Shown piece after piece: positions 7,328 to 15,674 of a stretch of 64,000 nucleotides of DNA (its first letter is position 1; the number at the start of each line of letters is the position of its first letter). The position numbers and the translations under genes were made by a program. The stretch lies in NCBI GenBank assembly GCA_026002995.1, contig BPGK01000001.1:248001-312000 (forward strand). Reading direction: 5' to 3'. The notes beneath the pieces are model-generated. The model searched no databases. It had not been told where the DNA came from and saw only the letters and a list, made by a program, of their open reading frames with translations. This DNA is from Gaiellaceae bacterium. GTDB taxonomy: Bacteria > Actinomycetota > Thermoleophilia > Gaiellales > Gaiellaceae.

Positions 7328-8692
7328 GTGAAGCGCGTCTGGCTCGTTCTCCCCGATCGTCTGTCGACGCGCCTGTTCGTCGACACCGGGATCGTCGCTC
7401 GGCTCCGAGAGGGCCTGGGAGCGGAGCTCACCGTGCTCCTCCTCGACGACGCGCGCTCGTGGGAGGGTTCCCTCGACGAGGTCGAGGTCGCGGACGGCGA
7501 GGCGCTCGTGCCTGCGAGTGTGTCGCTTCTCGAGCGCACCTGGCGCCGTCTCGACCGGGCGCTCGACGCCGAGCTCGGCTACTACCCGCTCGCGATCCGC
7601 CTGAACGAGCGCTACGGCTTCCACCGGGAGCGGATGGCTCCGGGCCATCCCAACTGGATGCTCGACTCGAGCCGCGCGGGACGGCTGCCGCGCTGGCGCT
7701 CGCTCGAGCGCGTGATGTTCCGCTGGCACTTCGGTCGACTCCGTTACGTGCCCTCGGCGCTGCGCGAGCGTATGCGAGCGGACTGCGCAGCCCTCGTCCT
7801 CTCGAACGTCCAGCCTCGGAGCGCGGTGCCGTTCCTGCTCTCCGCTCGACGCCTCGGCCTCCCCATCGTCGCGCACGTCGCGAGCTGGGATCACACGGTC
7901 GGCAAGGGCGTGATCGCCCCGTTCTGCGACGTCTACATCGTCCAGAACGAGACGATGAGCGAGGACCTCGCCCGCTACCACGGCATCGGCCCGCAGCGGG
8001 TTGTCGTCACCGGCTGGCCGCAGACCGACCTCTACCACCGCGGGCGTCCCCGTGAGGCGTTCGACGCTCTCCTCCGCTCGTACGGGCTCGATCCGACGCT
8101 TCCGCTCGTGGCCTTCCTCGGGAACACGCCGACCAACGCTCCCTATGAGGGGCGCCTCGTCAGACGGCTCGTCTCCTGGTGGGAAGAGGAGGCGAGGGGT
8201 CGAATCTCCCTCCTCTTCCGCCCGCATCCTCGGGACCGTGACTGGCGGGAGCGCTTTGCGGAGGCAATCGGTCGCGACGGCATGTGTGTGCAGGAGCCGA
8301 GCTTCACCGATCTCGAGGTGCTCGCCACGCTCCTCCAGCACGCCGCCTGCGTCGTCTCGAACGCGGGCACCGTGCTCCTCGAGGCGCTCGTCAACGATCG
8401 TCCCGCCGTATGCGTCCTCTACGACGAAGGGGCGCCTCCGGAGGAGAGCTGGGCGGTGAAGAACATCTCGGGCGACCACTACCGGGAGCTCGCCCGCTCG
8501 GGCGCCTTCTATCGAGCCGAGCGGTTCGAGGAGGTCGTCGCAGGGATCGTGCGCGCGCTTCGCGATCCCGACGAGCTCGTCGCCGAGCGCCGGCGTGTCG
8601 CGCGGGAGGTCGTCGGGGAGGTGGACGGCCGCGCTGCGGAGCGGGTCGCGGACACGATCGTCCGAGCTGTGGCGCGAAGGTCCGGGAGGTAG
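7328..8692 (+). CDS. GT-B surface-polymer transferase with HP motif (CDP-glycerol/CMP-sugar transferase-like)
   Basis: A 454-residue soluble protein whose GTG starts two bases after the transketolase stop. The C-terminal half has FRPHPRD (H300-P301) followed by SNAGTVLLEAL, and VTGWPQTDLY precedes it. An HP dipeptide followed by a small-residue-rich turn is shared by TagF-type glycerophosphotransferases and by several GT-B sialyl- and Kdo-transferases, which all use CDP or CMP donors. With a CMP-sugar synthetase three genes upstream, it is the best candidate to transfer the activated acidic sugar (inference). A DEG motif occurs, but after the HP motif instead of before it as in sialyltransferases, so family membership is unproven. 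Confidence 0.65.
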   Translation: MKRVWLVLPDRLSTRLFVDTGIVARLREGLGAELTVLLLDDARSWEGSLDEVEVADGEALVPASVSLLERTWRRLDRALDAELGYYPLAIRLNERYGFHRERMAPGHPNWMLDSSRAGRLPRWRSLERVMFRWHFGRLRYVPSALRERMRADCAALVLSNVQPRSAVPFLLSARRLGLPIVAHVASWDHTVGKGVIAPFCDVYIVQNETMSEDLARYHGIGPQRVVVTGWPQTDLYHRGRPREAFDALLRSYGLDPTLPLVAFLGNTPTNAPYEGRLVRRLVSWWEEEARGRISLLFRPHPRDRDWRERFAEAIGRDGMCVQEPSFTDLEVLATLLQHAACVVSNAGTVLLEALVNDRPAVCVLYDEGAPPEESWAVKNISGDHYRELARSGAFYRAERFEEVVAGIVRALRDPDELVAERRRVAREVVGEVDGRAAERVADTIVRAVARRSGR

Positions 8693-8695
8693 CGT
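8690..8695 (+). promoter_or_regulatory. -10 box TAGCGT overlapping a stop codon
   Basis: The TAG stop of the preceding transferase gene forms the first half of TAGCGT. Seven bases later comes the TTG at 8703, which supports TTG as the start of the sulfotransferase gene. Confidence 0.5.
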
Positions 8696-8702
8696 CGGAG
8701 CG

Positions 8703-9389
8703 TTGTCCGAGGGAGTCTTCGTCGTCGGAATGCACCGTGCCGGCACGTCGATCGCGACGCGCCTCCTCGGTCTCCTCGGCCTCCGCCTGCCTGTGCCCGA
8801 GGATCTCGTGCCCGCCGATGCGCGGAATCCCGCGGGCTACTGGGAGAGCATGTCTCTCGTAGCGCTCTCCGAGCGTGCGCTCCGGATGGTCGACTCGGAT
8901 GCGCGCTGTCCGCGGCGGCTCGCCGCCGGTTGGGAGCGCGACCCGCGGCTGGACGAGCTGCGACGCGAGGGCCGGGGCGCGGTTCGCCGGGCATTCGGGG
9001 GCGTCCCCTGGGCCTGGAAGGATCCACGACTCTGCCTCGCCGCGGCCTTCTGGCGATCGGTGATCGCGAGCGAGCGCATCCCGGTCGTCCTCCTCTGTCG
9101 CAACCCGCTCGAGATCGCAGAGTCCGCCGCGCGCGCTGATCGGCCGGACGGGAAGCTCTACACGCTCGCGCTCTGGGAGCGCTACCTCCGGGAAGCCCTC
9201 GTGCAGATCGGCGGTCTCCCGGTGCTCGTCACCCGGTACGACGACCTCATGCGAGATCCGGTTCGCTGGTGTGCCGAGGCGGCGTCGTTCCTCGGGAGGA
9301 ACGGGCTCGCCGTGCGGCCGGCGGACGCGAAGCCTCGTCACTGCTCTTGTCGATCCCACGGCACGCTCGCTCTCGCTCGAGCTCGCTGA
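8703..9389 (+). CDS. Sulfotransferase-like protein, probably frameshifted near its 3' end
   Basis: The protein opens with FVVGMHRAGTSIATRLL, the 5'-phosphosulfate-binding loop of PAPS-dependent sulfotransferases, then WAWKDPRLCL and VVLLCRNPLEIAESAA with the 3'-phosphate-binding Arg/Ser region. The TTG at 8703 is the only start that keeps the loop intact. It would sulfate a glycan or other carbohydrate. The frame ends at 9389 in a poor run (CSCRSHGTLALARAR), while the frame one base over stays strongly GC3-biased and continues to 9663 with LVTALVDPTARS, the kind of C-terminal segment expected next. A one-base net shift near 9325-9345 therefore splits the gene. It could be a sequencing error or a real mutation. 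Confidence 0.75.
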   Translation: MSEGVFVVGMHRAGTSIATRLLGLLGLRLPVPEDLVPADARNPAGYWESMSLVALSERALRMVDSDARCPRRLAAGWERDPRLDELRREGRGAVRRAFGGVPWAWKDPRLCLAAAFWRSVIASERIPVVLLCRNPLEIAESAARADRPDGKLYTLALWERYLREALVQIGGLPVLVTRYDDLMRDPVRWCAEAASFLGRNGLAVRPADAKPRHCSCRSHGTLALARAR

Positions 9390-9663
9390 GCTCGAGCGCG
9401 ACCCAGCGGTCTCCGCGGCGCAGTGTGAGCTGGCGTCCGCCCTCGACGAGTTGACGGGCGAGCACTCCTCGTTCGTCGCCCCCGCGCTCGGTCCGGAGAC
9501 CCCGACGACGGAGGCGCTTCTGAGCGAGCGCCGTCGCGCGCTCGAGCGCGAGCGCAAGCTTGCCGCACCTTCTGGCCTGCGCCGGGGCTGGAAGGATCGT
9601 GTGCGGCGCGTGCCCGGGCTTGCAGCGCTTCGCGCACGCTACGTGCGCTGGCGTTCGGACTGA
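9331..9663 (+). other. Out-of-frame C-terminal part of the sulfotransferase gene
   Basis: This frame is offset by one base from the upstream sulfotransferase frame. It reads LVTALVDPTARSLSLELAEL, then SALDELTGEHSSF and a basic, Arg-rich tail, and closes at a TGA at 9661-9663. Codon third positions are nearly all G or C, so it looks translated, but it has no plausible start of its own in the right place. I read it as the tail of the 8703 gene. The last 25 bases overlap the end of the convergent minus-strand gene. Confidence 0.55.
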
Positions 9664-11225
9664 GACGGGTCGGGCCTCCGTCCTAGGAGCCCTCCGAGCC
9701 CGAGCAGGACGAACGCCGGGGTGACGGGCAGGACGAAGTGGCGGTCGGCGAAGAGACCGAGCGCGTTGAGGAGGACGACGAGCAGTCCGGCTAGGGCGAG
9801 CGCGACGAGCGCGCGCGAGCCCCGGGGACGCCGCCACGCGATCGCGACGAGCCCGACCACGAGGAAGATGATGGGCCGCGGGAACCAGCGCGAGGCCTGG
9901 TCGAGGCGGAGCGCGAGGGTCGCATTCGGCTCGCGGTCCGGGAACGATCCCAAGAGCTCGTCTCGCCGCTCGACCACGGCCTCGAATCGCTCCCGCAGGG
10001 ATGGGTCGGAGAACGCGAACGAGAACTCCGTTGGAGAGCGCCAGACCTGGCGAATCACATTGTCCGGTCGCGAGATCCAGACGACCTGACCGCCGGGGAT
10101 CGGCTGTCCTTCACTCGGTTCGGGGAGCACTCCCCGCCTGGGAGCCGCAGGTACCGGCGCTCCGCGCGAAGCGGGTTGGGTCTGCCCGCGGAAGAGCGAC
10201 TCGCTGAGTTGGAGCCACACCGTCTTCGCGACGCCGCGCGCGTACGCGAGCGGATGCGCACGAACCGCCTCGATGCCGGCGTCGCGCAGGATCGCGTAGT
10301 CGGTCTCCCATCCAAAAACCTCGTCCGAGAGGAGGTAGAGATCCTCGTGGATGCGAAAGCTGCCGCTCGAGAAGACGTCGTCGAGCGTAACGCCGTACGA
10401 GCGGTAGGGCTCGCGAACGAGCAGGTGGCGACGGATCGCCTCAGCGAGCTCGCGCGAGCGCGGGCCGTTGTCCGGATGGACGATGCGATCCGAGATGAAC
10501 GCTCGGTAGAAGGGGATCACCGCGTTCCCGCCGCGTGCAAGCGCCCACGTGTCGTACCGGACGCCGTTGTGGATCGTCCAGCCGACGAGCGGCACCAGGG
10601 CGACGAGACCCACCGCTGCCGCCCGGACGAGTCGGTCCCAGAGGCTGCCGGGCAAGACGAGCGGGAGGAGAACGAGCGCGAGGAGGACGACATTTCCGGG
10701 CCGCACGAGCGCGCACAGGGCGACGCCCAGTCCGACTCCGGCCCAGCGCCCGGCCGAAGGGCTGTCCGCGGCTCGGACGACGAGCAGGGCAAGCAGGGCG
10801 AAGGCTGTTGCGAAGACGGGCTCGCTCGAGAGCTCGTGGAAGAGAAGGCCGTAGGCGGGGTAGAGGAGGAGTGCGAGGGCGGTCGCGAGCGCGACCCAGG
10901 GCCCAAACGTCCGTGCTGCCACGCTCCAGCAGAGGATCGAGAGCGCGAAGAGGAGCGCCATGACGATCTCCGCGAGCGCGCCATCGAGCATGTCGAGCGC
11001 GAAGCCGGCGACGAGCGGTGTCACCGGCGTTCGGAAGAGGAGCGACCACGGCAGAACCGGATCGGCGTCGTCGAGCTGGATGTACGCGTACAGGTACTCG
11101 TCGAGGTCTCGGCCGGCGGTCAGCGGCCAGCCACGGGCACGGAGGCCGTAGACGACCAGAGCGGCGGCGAAGACGAGCACGCCGCCGAGTGGGCGCGAGG
11201 CGAGCCGTTCGAGGACGTCTCTCAC
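9639..11225 (-). CDS. Polytopic GT-C-type glycosyltransferase (ArnT/PMT-like), paralogue of 14010-15674
   Basis: A 528-residue membrane protein with about ten hydrophobic segments. The first loop after TM1 carries TAGRDLDEYL, an acidic motif like that of GT-C enzymes, which take sugars from polyprenyl-phosphate carriers on the outer membrane face. A long soluble region holds EPYRSYG, EVFGWETDYAIL, ARGVAKTVW and PDNVIRQVWRSPTE, blocks shared almost word for word with the 14010 gene. Hydrophobic helices resume near residue 455. GTG 11225 overlaps the stop of the upstream GT2 gene as GTGA. It is last in the operon 13945-9639 and its end overlaps the convergent sulfotransferase tail. Confidence 0.75.
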   Translation of the reverse strand: MRDVLERLASRPLGGVLVFAAALVVYGLRARGWPLTAGRDLDEYLYAYIQLDDADPVLPWSLLFRTPVTPLVAGFALDMLDGALAEIVMALLFALSILCWSVAARTFGPWVALATALALLLYPAYGLLFHELSSEPVFATAFALLALLVVRAADSPSAGRWAGVGLGVALCALVRPGNVVLLALVLLPLVLPGSLWDRLVRAAAVGLVALVPLVGWTIHNGVRYDTWALARGGNAVIPFYRAFISDRIVHPDNGPRSRELAEAIRRHLLVREPYRSYGVTLDDVFSSGSFRIHEDLYLLSDEVFGWETDYAILRDAGIEAVRAHPLAYARGVAKTVWLQLSESLFRGQTQPASRGAPVPAAPRRGVLPEPSEGQPIPGGQVVWISRPDNVIRQVWRSPTEFSFAFSDPSLRERFEAVVERRDELLGSFPDREPNATLALRLDQASRWFPRPIIFLVVGLVAIAWRRPRGSRALVALALAGLLVVLLNALGLFADRHFVLPVTPAFVLLGLGGLLGRRPDPSQSERQRT

Positions 11226-12142
11226 AGGTCGTTGCTCCAGGCGGACGGGACCGTGCTCAGGCGTCGCTTGAGGGCGAGCGGGAGGCGCTCGTGCCTGCGC
11301 CCGAGCTGGAGCCCGAGGAGCTTTGCCGTCTCGTACACGGCCGCGTACGGGATCCAGCGGCGCCGCCCCGTCCGCCACAGCCAGGCGAGCTCGCCCCTGG
11401 CGTAGACGACCGCAGCACGGTCGAGCGCTCGTGCCGAGCTCCGGGTCGCCCCGACGTACGTGCGACTCGCTGTGGCCCCCGAGTCGAAGAAGCGCCGGAA
11501 GGCGCCTGCGATCGAGTACCGGTGCGAGTGGTAGACGGCTGCTCGTGCCTCGTACACGATCGTCTTGCCGGCGAGGAGCACCCTGCGCGACCACTCCTGA
11601 TCCTCGCTCATGGGGAGGTCCTCGGCGAAGGGGAACTCGCGCCAGATCCGCTGCGGGATCGCCGAGTTGACGTTCGAGAACAGCGTGTGCTCATAGGTCA
11701 GCCTGGAGGGATCGAGCACCTGTTGCACACGTCCGTTCGGCCCGTAGAGGAAGTCGAGGAAGTACCGCTCGGGCGGCCGAGCGTCCTCGTGTGGAAGCTG
11801 GCGGCCGTAGACCCCGGCGACCTGCGGGTCGGCGAGCGGCGCGACGAGTCTCTCCAGCCAGCGCTCGTCGGCGGCGTAGGCGTCCTGGGTGGTGAAGACG
11901 AGGACGTCTCCGCGGGCGAGCTCGGCGGCGAGGTTGCGCGTCCTGCCGTGGTTGAACTCGTAGGCAGCGATCTCGTGGACGCGGGCTCCGAGCGCTCGTG
12001 CTCGGTCGGGGCTCCCGTCCGACGACCCCGAGTCCACGACCACGACCTCGACCTCGTCGTCCACGCGCTGCCGCGCGATCGCCTCCAGGCAGCGAACGAG
12101 ATCGCTCCCGCCGTCCTTCACCGGTATCAGGATCGAGATCAC
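11222..12142 (-). CDS. Glycosyltransferase family 2 (rhamnosyltransferase-like)
   Basis: A 306-residue GT-A protein. It begins ISILIPVKDGG, with VVVDSGSSDGSPD as the first nucleotide-binding segment, FTTQDAYAADERWLERL in the DxD region, and SEDQEWSRRVLLAG as the ED base region. The FNHGRTRNLA stretch is typical of GT2 rhamnosyltransferase-type enzymes. It should act at the cytoplasmic membrane face with a nucleotide sugar. GTG 12142 overlaps the methyltransferase stop (GTGA). The donor cannot be told from sequence. Confidence 0.85.
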   Translation of the reverse strand: MISILIPVKDGGSDLVRCLEAIARQRVDDEVEVVVVDSGSSDGSPDRARALGARVHEIAAYEFNHGRTRNLAAELARGDVLVFTTQDAYAADERWLERLVAPLADPQVAGVYGRQLPHEDARPPERYFLDFLYGPNGRVQQVLDPSRLTYEHTLFSNVNSAIPQRIWREFPFAEDLPMSEDQEWSRRVLLAGKTIVYEARAAVYHSHRYSIAGAFRRFFDSGATASRTYVGATRSSARALDRAAVVYARGELAWLWRTGRRRWIPYAAVYETAKLLGLQLGRRHERLPLALKRRLSTVPSAWSNDL

Positions 12143-12795
12143 ACCGGCTCCGCGCCCACGACGAACTGGTACGCGAAGAGCGACGGTCGGACTCGGCCGA
12201 TGACATGTGCGACACGCTCGACGGCGTCGCATCGCAGGACAGGTACCGGTGCCGTGAACCCGAACGAAGTGATGCGATATCCGGCGTTCGCGAGCGCCCG
12301 GGAGAGCGTCGCCCGCGTGAACAGGTGTACGTGCGTCCGATCGAGTATCCCGCGCTCCGTGTAGCGCCACCTGCCGGCGAGCAAGCTGAGCCGGATGGAC
12401 CAGTTCGCGACGTTCGGCGTGGACAGCGCGAGAGTGCCTCCAGGGCGCAGGAGTGGATGGAGTCGACGCAGGACTGCGACCGGATCCCGGAGATGCTCGA
12501 TGACGTCGGCGCAGACGATCGCGTCGAAGCTCCGACGAGCGAACGGAAGGTGGGCGGTCTCGATGTCCGCGACCATCACGTCGTCGCACACCTCGCGTGC
12601 GCGAGCGGCAGCCACCGGGTCACGCTCGATCCCGATGACGCTACATCCCTTCTCCACGAGTGGACGGGCGAGGGTTCCGGCGGAGCAGCCGACGTCGAGA
12701 ACGCGTGCTCTCGGTGGGACGAGTGCGAGGATCTGTTGGTGTCCGCTCAGCCTCCGCGGGTTTAGCGGGACGTAGCCGTCGTTCGCGTCAGCCAT
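12139..12795 (-). CDS. SAM-dependent class I methyltransferase
   Basis: A 218-residue methyltransferase with motif I VLDVGCSAGTLARPL, the acidic motif II strand VIGIERDP, and SFDAIVCADVIEHLRDP before LRPGGTLALSTPNVANW. The last block is characteristic of sugar or lipid O-methyltransferases of the Methyltransf_11/23 group. It is placed between two GT2 genes, which suggests it methylates a sugar in the growing glycan or an end residue (inference). ATG 12795 lies eight bases inside the upstream GT2 gene. Confidence 0.85.
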   Translation of the reverse strand: MADANDGYVPLNPRRLSGHQQILALVPPRARVLDVGCSAGTLARPLVEKGCSVIGIERDPVAAARAREVCDDVMVADIETAHLPFARRSFDAIVCADVIEHLRDPVAVLRRLHPLLRPGGTLALSTPNVANWSIRLSLLAGRWRYTERGILDRTHVHLFTRATLSRALANAGYRITSFGFTAPVPVLRCDAVERVAHVIGRVRPSLFAYQFVVGAEPV

Positions 12796-13945
12796 CGTCG
12801 CGGTGTTGTCGGGGAAGTCGCATGACGAGGAGGCTGAGGAAGAAGGCGCCGAAGACGATCTGGAGGCCGAGCCCGAGGGTCGTCACGAGGAGCGCCGTCT
12901 CGAAGGCGCGCCCGAGCTCCCCGAAGCCCGCTCGCGCCCACTCGATTGCGATCGCGACGAGCCCGCCGAGGGAGAGGAGGACGACGAAGCCCCCGACGAG
13001 GAGCCCGTGCTCGAGGCGCAGGCGCCGGCCGAGCCGGTCGAGGAGCGGGTCGTGCTCGCCGATCGCGACACGCGCGTACGTTCGCGCGAAGACGCCGAGC
13101 TGGACGATCTGGGCGCCGATGAGGGTGAGCGCGACGAAGCCGAGCATGGTGTGGATCTGCCACGAGCGGCCGAACACGTCGATCGGCCCCGTGGCGAGCG
13201 CGAGCATGCCGACGAGACCGAGCAGGAGAATGAGCCCGCCGGGGACGAGGTAGAGCCAGCTCGGGCTGTACAGGAGCATGAAGCGCACGTGCCGCCACGC
13301 GTCACCGAAGCGGTTGAGCTTCGACTCGCCCTCGCGCGGGAAGTAGTCGATCGGGATCTCGCTCACCGTCAGCCCTCGCCGGTAGGCCTTGAACACCATC
13401 TCCGAGGCGAACTCCATGCCGGTCGAGTGGAGGTCGAGCCGGGGGAGCGCGTCCCTGCGGATCGCGCGCATCCCGCAGTGCGCGTCGGACACCTTCACGC
13501 CGAAGAGGAGGTTGAGCATCCCGGTGAGGATCGGGTTGCCGATGTAGCGGTTCGCCCAGGGCATCGCTCCCTCGTGGATCTCGCCCGCGAAGCGCGAGCC
13601 GAGCACGAGGTCGTCCCCGTTCGCCAGCCGCTCCACGAACGGGGCGAGCTCGTCGAGCGGGTAGGTGCCGTCGGCGTCCGCCATGACGATGTACCGACCG
13701 CGAGCGACGGCCAGTCCACGCAGGTACGCGCTCCCGTAGCCGGGCACGGGTTCCGCGACGACGGTCGCGCCGTGTGCGGCCGCGATCTCGGCCGAGCGAT
13801 CCGTCGAGTTGTTGTCGACGACGATGACCTCGCCGCTCCGCTGCGAGCGCCGGATTCCCGCCCACGCCTGATCCACCGTCTCGCCGACGGCGCTCTCCTC
13901 GTTGAGGCACGGGATGACCACCGAGATCTCGGGCGACGGTTCCAT
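12788..13945 (-). CDS. Dolichyl-phosphate-mannose-synthase-like GT2 with C-terminal membrane segments
   Basis: A 385-residue protein. Residues 1-230 are a GT2 catalytic domain with SVVIPCLNEESAVGETV, VVDNNSTDRS, the YIVMADADGTYP DxD and VKVSDAHCGMRAIRRD. Residues about 235-370 hold four hydrophobic segments. This is the architecture of polyprenyl-phosphate glycosyltransferases that charge undecaprenyl phosphate with one sugar. Such a lipid-linked sugar is the donor GT-C enzymes use, and one lies at the end of this operon (9639), so the pair may work together (inference). ATG 13945 heads the operon; no clear -10 box was seen for it. Confidence 0.85.
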   Translation of the reverse strand: MEPSPEISVVIPCLNEESAVGETVDQAWAGIRRSQRSGEVIVVDNNSTDRSAEIAAAHGATVVAEPVPGYGSAYLRGLAVARGRYIVMADADGTYPLDELAPFVERLANGDDLVLGSRFAGEIHEGAMPWANRYIGNPILTGMLNLLFGVKVSDAHCGMRAIRRDALPRLDLHSTGMEFASEMVFKAYRRGLTVSEIPIDYFPREGESKLNRFGDAWRHVRFMLLYSPSWLYLVPGGLILLLGLVGMLALATGPIDVFGRSWQIHTMLGFVALTLIGAQIVQLGVFARTYARVAIGEHDPLLDRLGRRLRLEHGLLVGGFVVLLSLGGLVAIAIEWARAGFGELGRAFETALLVTTLGLGLQIVFGAFFLSLLVMRLPRQHRDDG

Positions 13946-13995
13946 GCTCCCGCCGAATGATCGCACCACGACCCGAGGACGTTCCGTGCGGGCGC

Positions 13996-14001
13996 TAGCC
14001 T
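13996..14001 (+). promoter_or_regulatory. -10 box TAGCCT that argues for a TTG start
   Basis: TAGCCT is followed by eight bases and the TTG at 14010. This spacing matches the leaderless pattern and favours TTG 14010 over the GTG at 13986, which would sit upstream of the box. Confidence 0.45.
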
Positions 14002-14009
14002 TGGCAGGG

Positions 14010-15674
14010 TTGCCGGCCGACACCAACGACCATGCCGCTCCCGGCCCGCTGCTCGGGAGCGGCCTCCGTGGCCGCGTCGCCCGGCTCGACGACTGGATCG
14101 AAGGGCTCGCTCCCGCTCGCGGGCTCGCAGCGCTCGTCGCGCTCGCGGCTGCGACCTGGGTGCTCCAGAGCATCGCGTGGCCCGTCACTGCCGGTCGTGA
14201 TCTCGGCACCTACCTCCGTTACTACGCGCAGATGTGGGAGTGGAGCGCGGTCTTCCCGCAAGCCATGCTCGGGCGCACGCCGGGCTCCGCGCTCGTGCTC
14301 GGCCTCGTCTTGGAGCTCGGGCCCTGGGCGGTGGAGCTCGTCTCGGCTCTAGCGTTCGTCGCCTCGGTGGTCGCGTGGACGCTCGCCGCGGCTGCGTTCG
14401 ACCGGCGTGCCGCTGCCCTCGTGGCGGCGATCTTGCTCCTGTATCCGGGCTACGGGGCCGTCTTCCACCAGTTCTCGAGCGATGCCCTCTCCGCGGCGGG
14501 CTTCGCCTTTCTCGCCCTCGTGGCAGTCCGTGTCGCGCTCCGCCCGAGCACCCGTCGCTTCGCGCTCCTCGGCGTGGGGCTCGTCGTGCTCATCCTCGTT
14601 CGGCCCGCGAACCAAGCGCTGCTCGCCTTCGGTCTGGCGCCGCTCCTCCTGGCGGCGCCCTGGCGTGAGCGCCTCGCACGGAGCGCGGCGTTCCTGGGCG
14701 TCTCGATCGGGCTGCTCGTTGCCTGGTCAGTGCACAACGCCGTCCGCTACGACGACTTCACCGTCGCACGCGGGTCGAGCATCGTCGTCCCGTTCGCGCG
14801 TGCGTTCACCGAGGAGCGCATCGTCTCGCCGGACAACGGCCCCGCGTCGGCGCGCCTCGCGCGCGCGGTCGAGCGCGACCTCCTCAGCGAGGAGCCGTAC
14901 CGCTCGTACGGGATCGACCTCGAGACGTTCTTCGGCTCGGGCAGCTCGCGCATGCTCGAAGACGTCGCGTCGCTGAGCGACCGCGCCTTCGGTTGGGACT
15001 CGGACTACGCGATCCTGCGCGAGGCGGGAGTGGAGGCTGTGCGCGCGCATCCGGGCGCGTACGCGAGAGGGGTCGCCCGAACGATGTGGCAGCTCCTCCG
15101 TGCACCGGCGTACGTCGTTCCGTCGGGATCGACGCGCGTCTCGGACGAGGAGAGCTCGTCTGTGGGTGGCGACAGTGGAAGCGGGGAGACGATCGTCGTC
15201 AATGGCCGTGTTCTTCCGAAGCCCTCGGAGGGTGAGCCGATCCCGAGCTCGCACCAAGCGCTCTGGGTCTCGACGCCGGACAACCGGATCCGCGAGGTGT
15301 GGTCGTCCCCCACGGAGCACCATCTCGTCTTCCGAGACCCCGAGGACTCGGCGCGTGCGCGCCGCGTCGAGGAGGAGATCGGCAGGCTCGTGGAGCGGCT
15401 TCCGAGTCGAGCCGGTCGCGCGGCTCTCGGTCACCGGCTGAACCAGATCGCCTACCGTTTTCCGCCGCCGGGGCTGTGGCTCGCCGTCGGGCTCGCCGCC
15501 TGGGCGTGGCGGCGACCCCGACACGGCGGTGTCGCGCTCGCTCTTGCCGCCTCCGGCTTCCTCGTGCTTGCCGTCTCCGCCCTCGGTCTGCCCGCGGTCG
15601 CCGAGTACGCGATGCCGGTCGTTCCGTCCTTCGCGCTCCTCGCGGCCGTCGGCCTGCTCGGCGGACGCCGATAG
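14010..15674 (+). CDS. Polytopic GT-C-type glycosyltransferase, paralogue of 9639-11225
   Basis: A 554-residue membrane protein if TTG 14010 is used. It shares with the 9639 gene the first-loop motif TAGRDLGTYLRYY, YPGYGAVFHQFSSD, SPDNGP, EPYRSYGIDLETFFGSG, FGWDSDYAILREAGVEAV, ARGVARTMW and PDNRIREVWSSPTE. The order of hydrophobic N-terminal half, large soluble region and C-terminal helices is the same. It should transfer a sugar from a polyprenyl-phosphate donor outside the membrane. The paralogues lie on opposite strands around the GT2/methyltransferase/GT2 genes. An insert rich in Ser, Gly and Glu (ESSSVGGDSGSGE) separates two conserved blocks here. Confidence 0.75.
   Translation: MPADTNDHAAPGPLLGSGLRGRVARLDDWIEGLAPARGLAALVALAAATWVLQSIAWPVTAGRDLGTYLRYYAQMWEWSAVFPQAMLGRTPGSALVLGLVLELGPWAVELVSALAFVASVVAWTLAAAAFDRRAAALVAAILLLYPGYGAVFHQFSSDALSAAGFAFLALVAVRVALRPSTRRFALLGVGLVVLILVRPANQALLAFGLAPLLLAAPWRERLARSAAFLGVSIGLLVAWSVHNAVRYDDFTVARGSSIVVPFARAFTEERIVSPDNGPASARLARAVERDLLSEEPYRSYGIDLETFFGSGSSRMLEDVASLSDRAFGWDSDYAILREAGVEAVRAHPGAYARGVARTMWQLLRAPAYVVPSGSTRVSDEESSSVGGDSGSGETIVVNGRVLPKPSEGEPIPSSHQALWVSTPDNRIREVWSSPTEHHLVFRDPEDSARARRVEEEIGRLVERLPSRAGRAALGHRLNQIAYRFPPPGLWLAVGLAAWAWRRPRHGGVALALAASGFLVLAVSALGLPAVAEYAMPVVPSFALLAAVGLLGGRR

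Noticed and set aside
13986-14009. GTG 13986 as start of the GT-C gene
   Set aside because: It is in frame but lies upstream of the TAGCCT box whose spacing fits TTG 14010. I kept TTG as the better choice, with low certainty.
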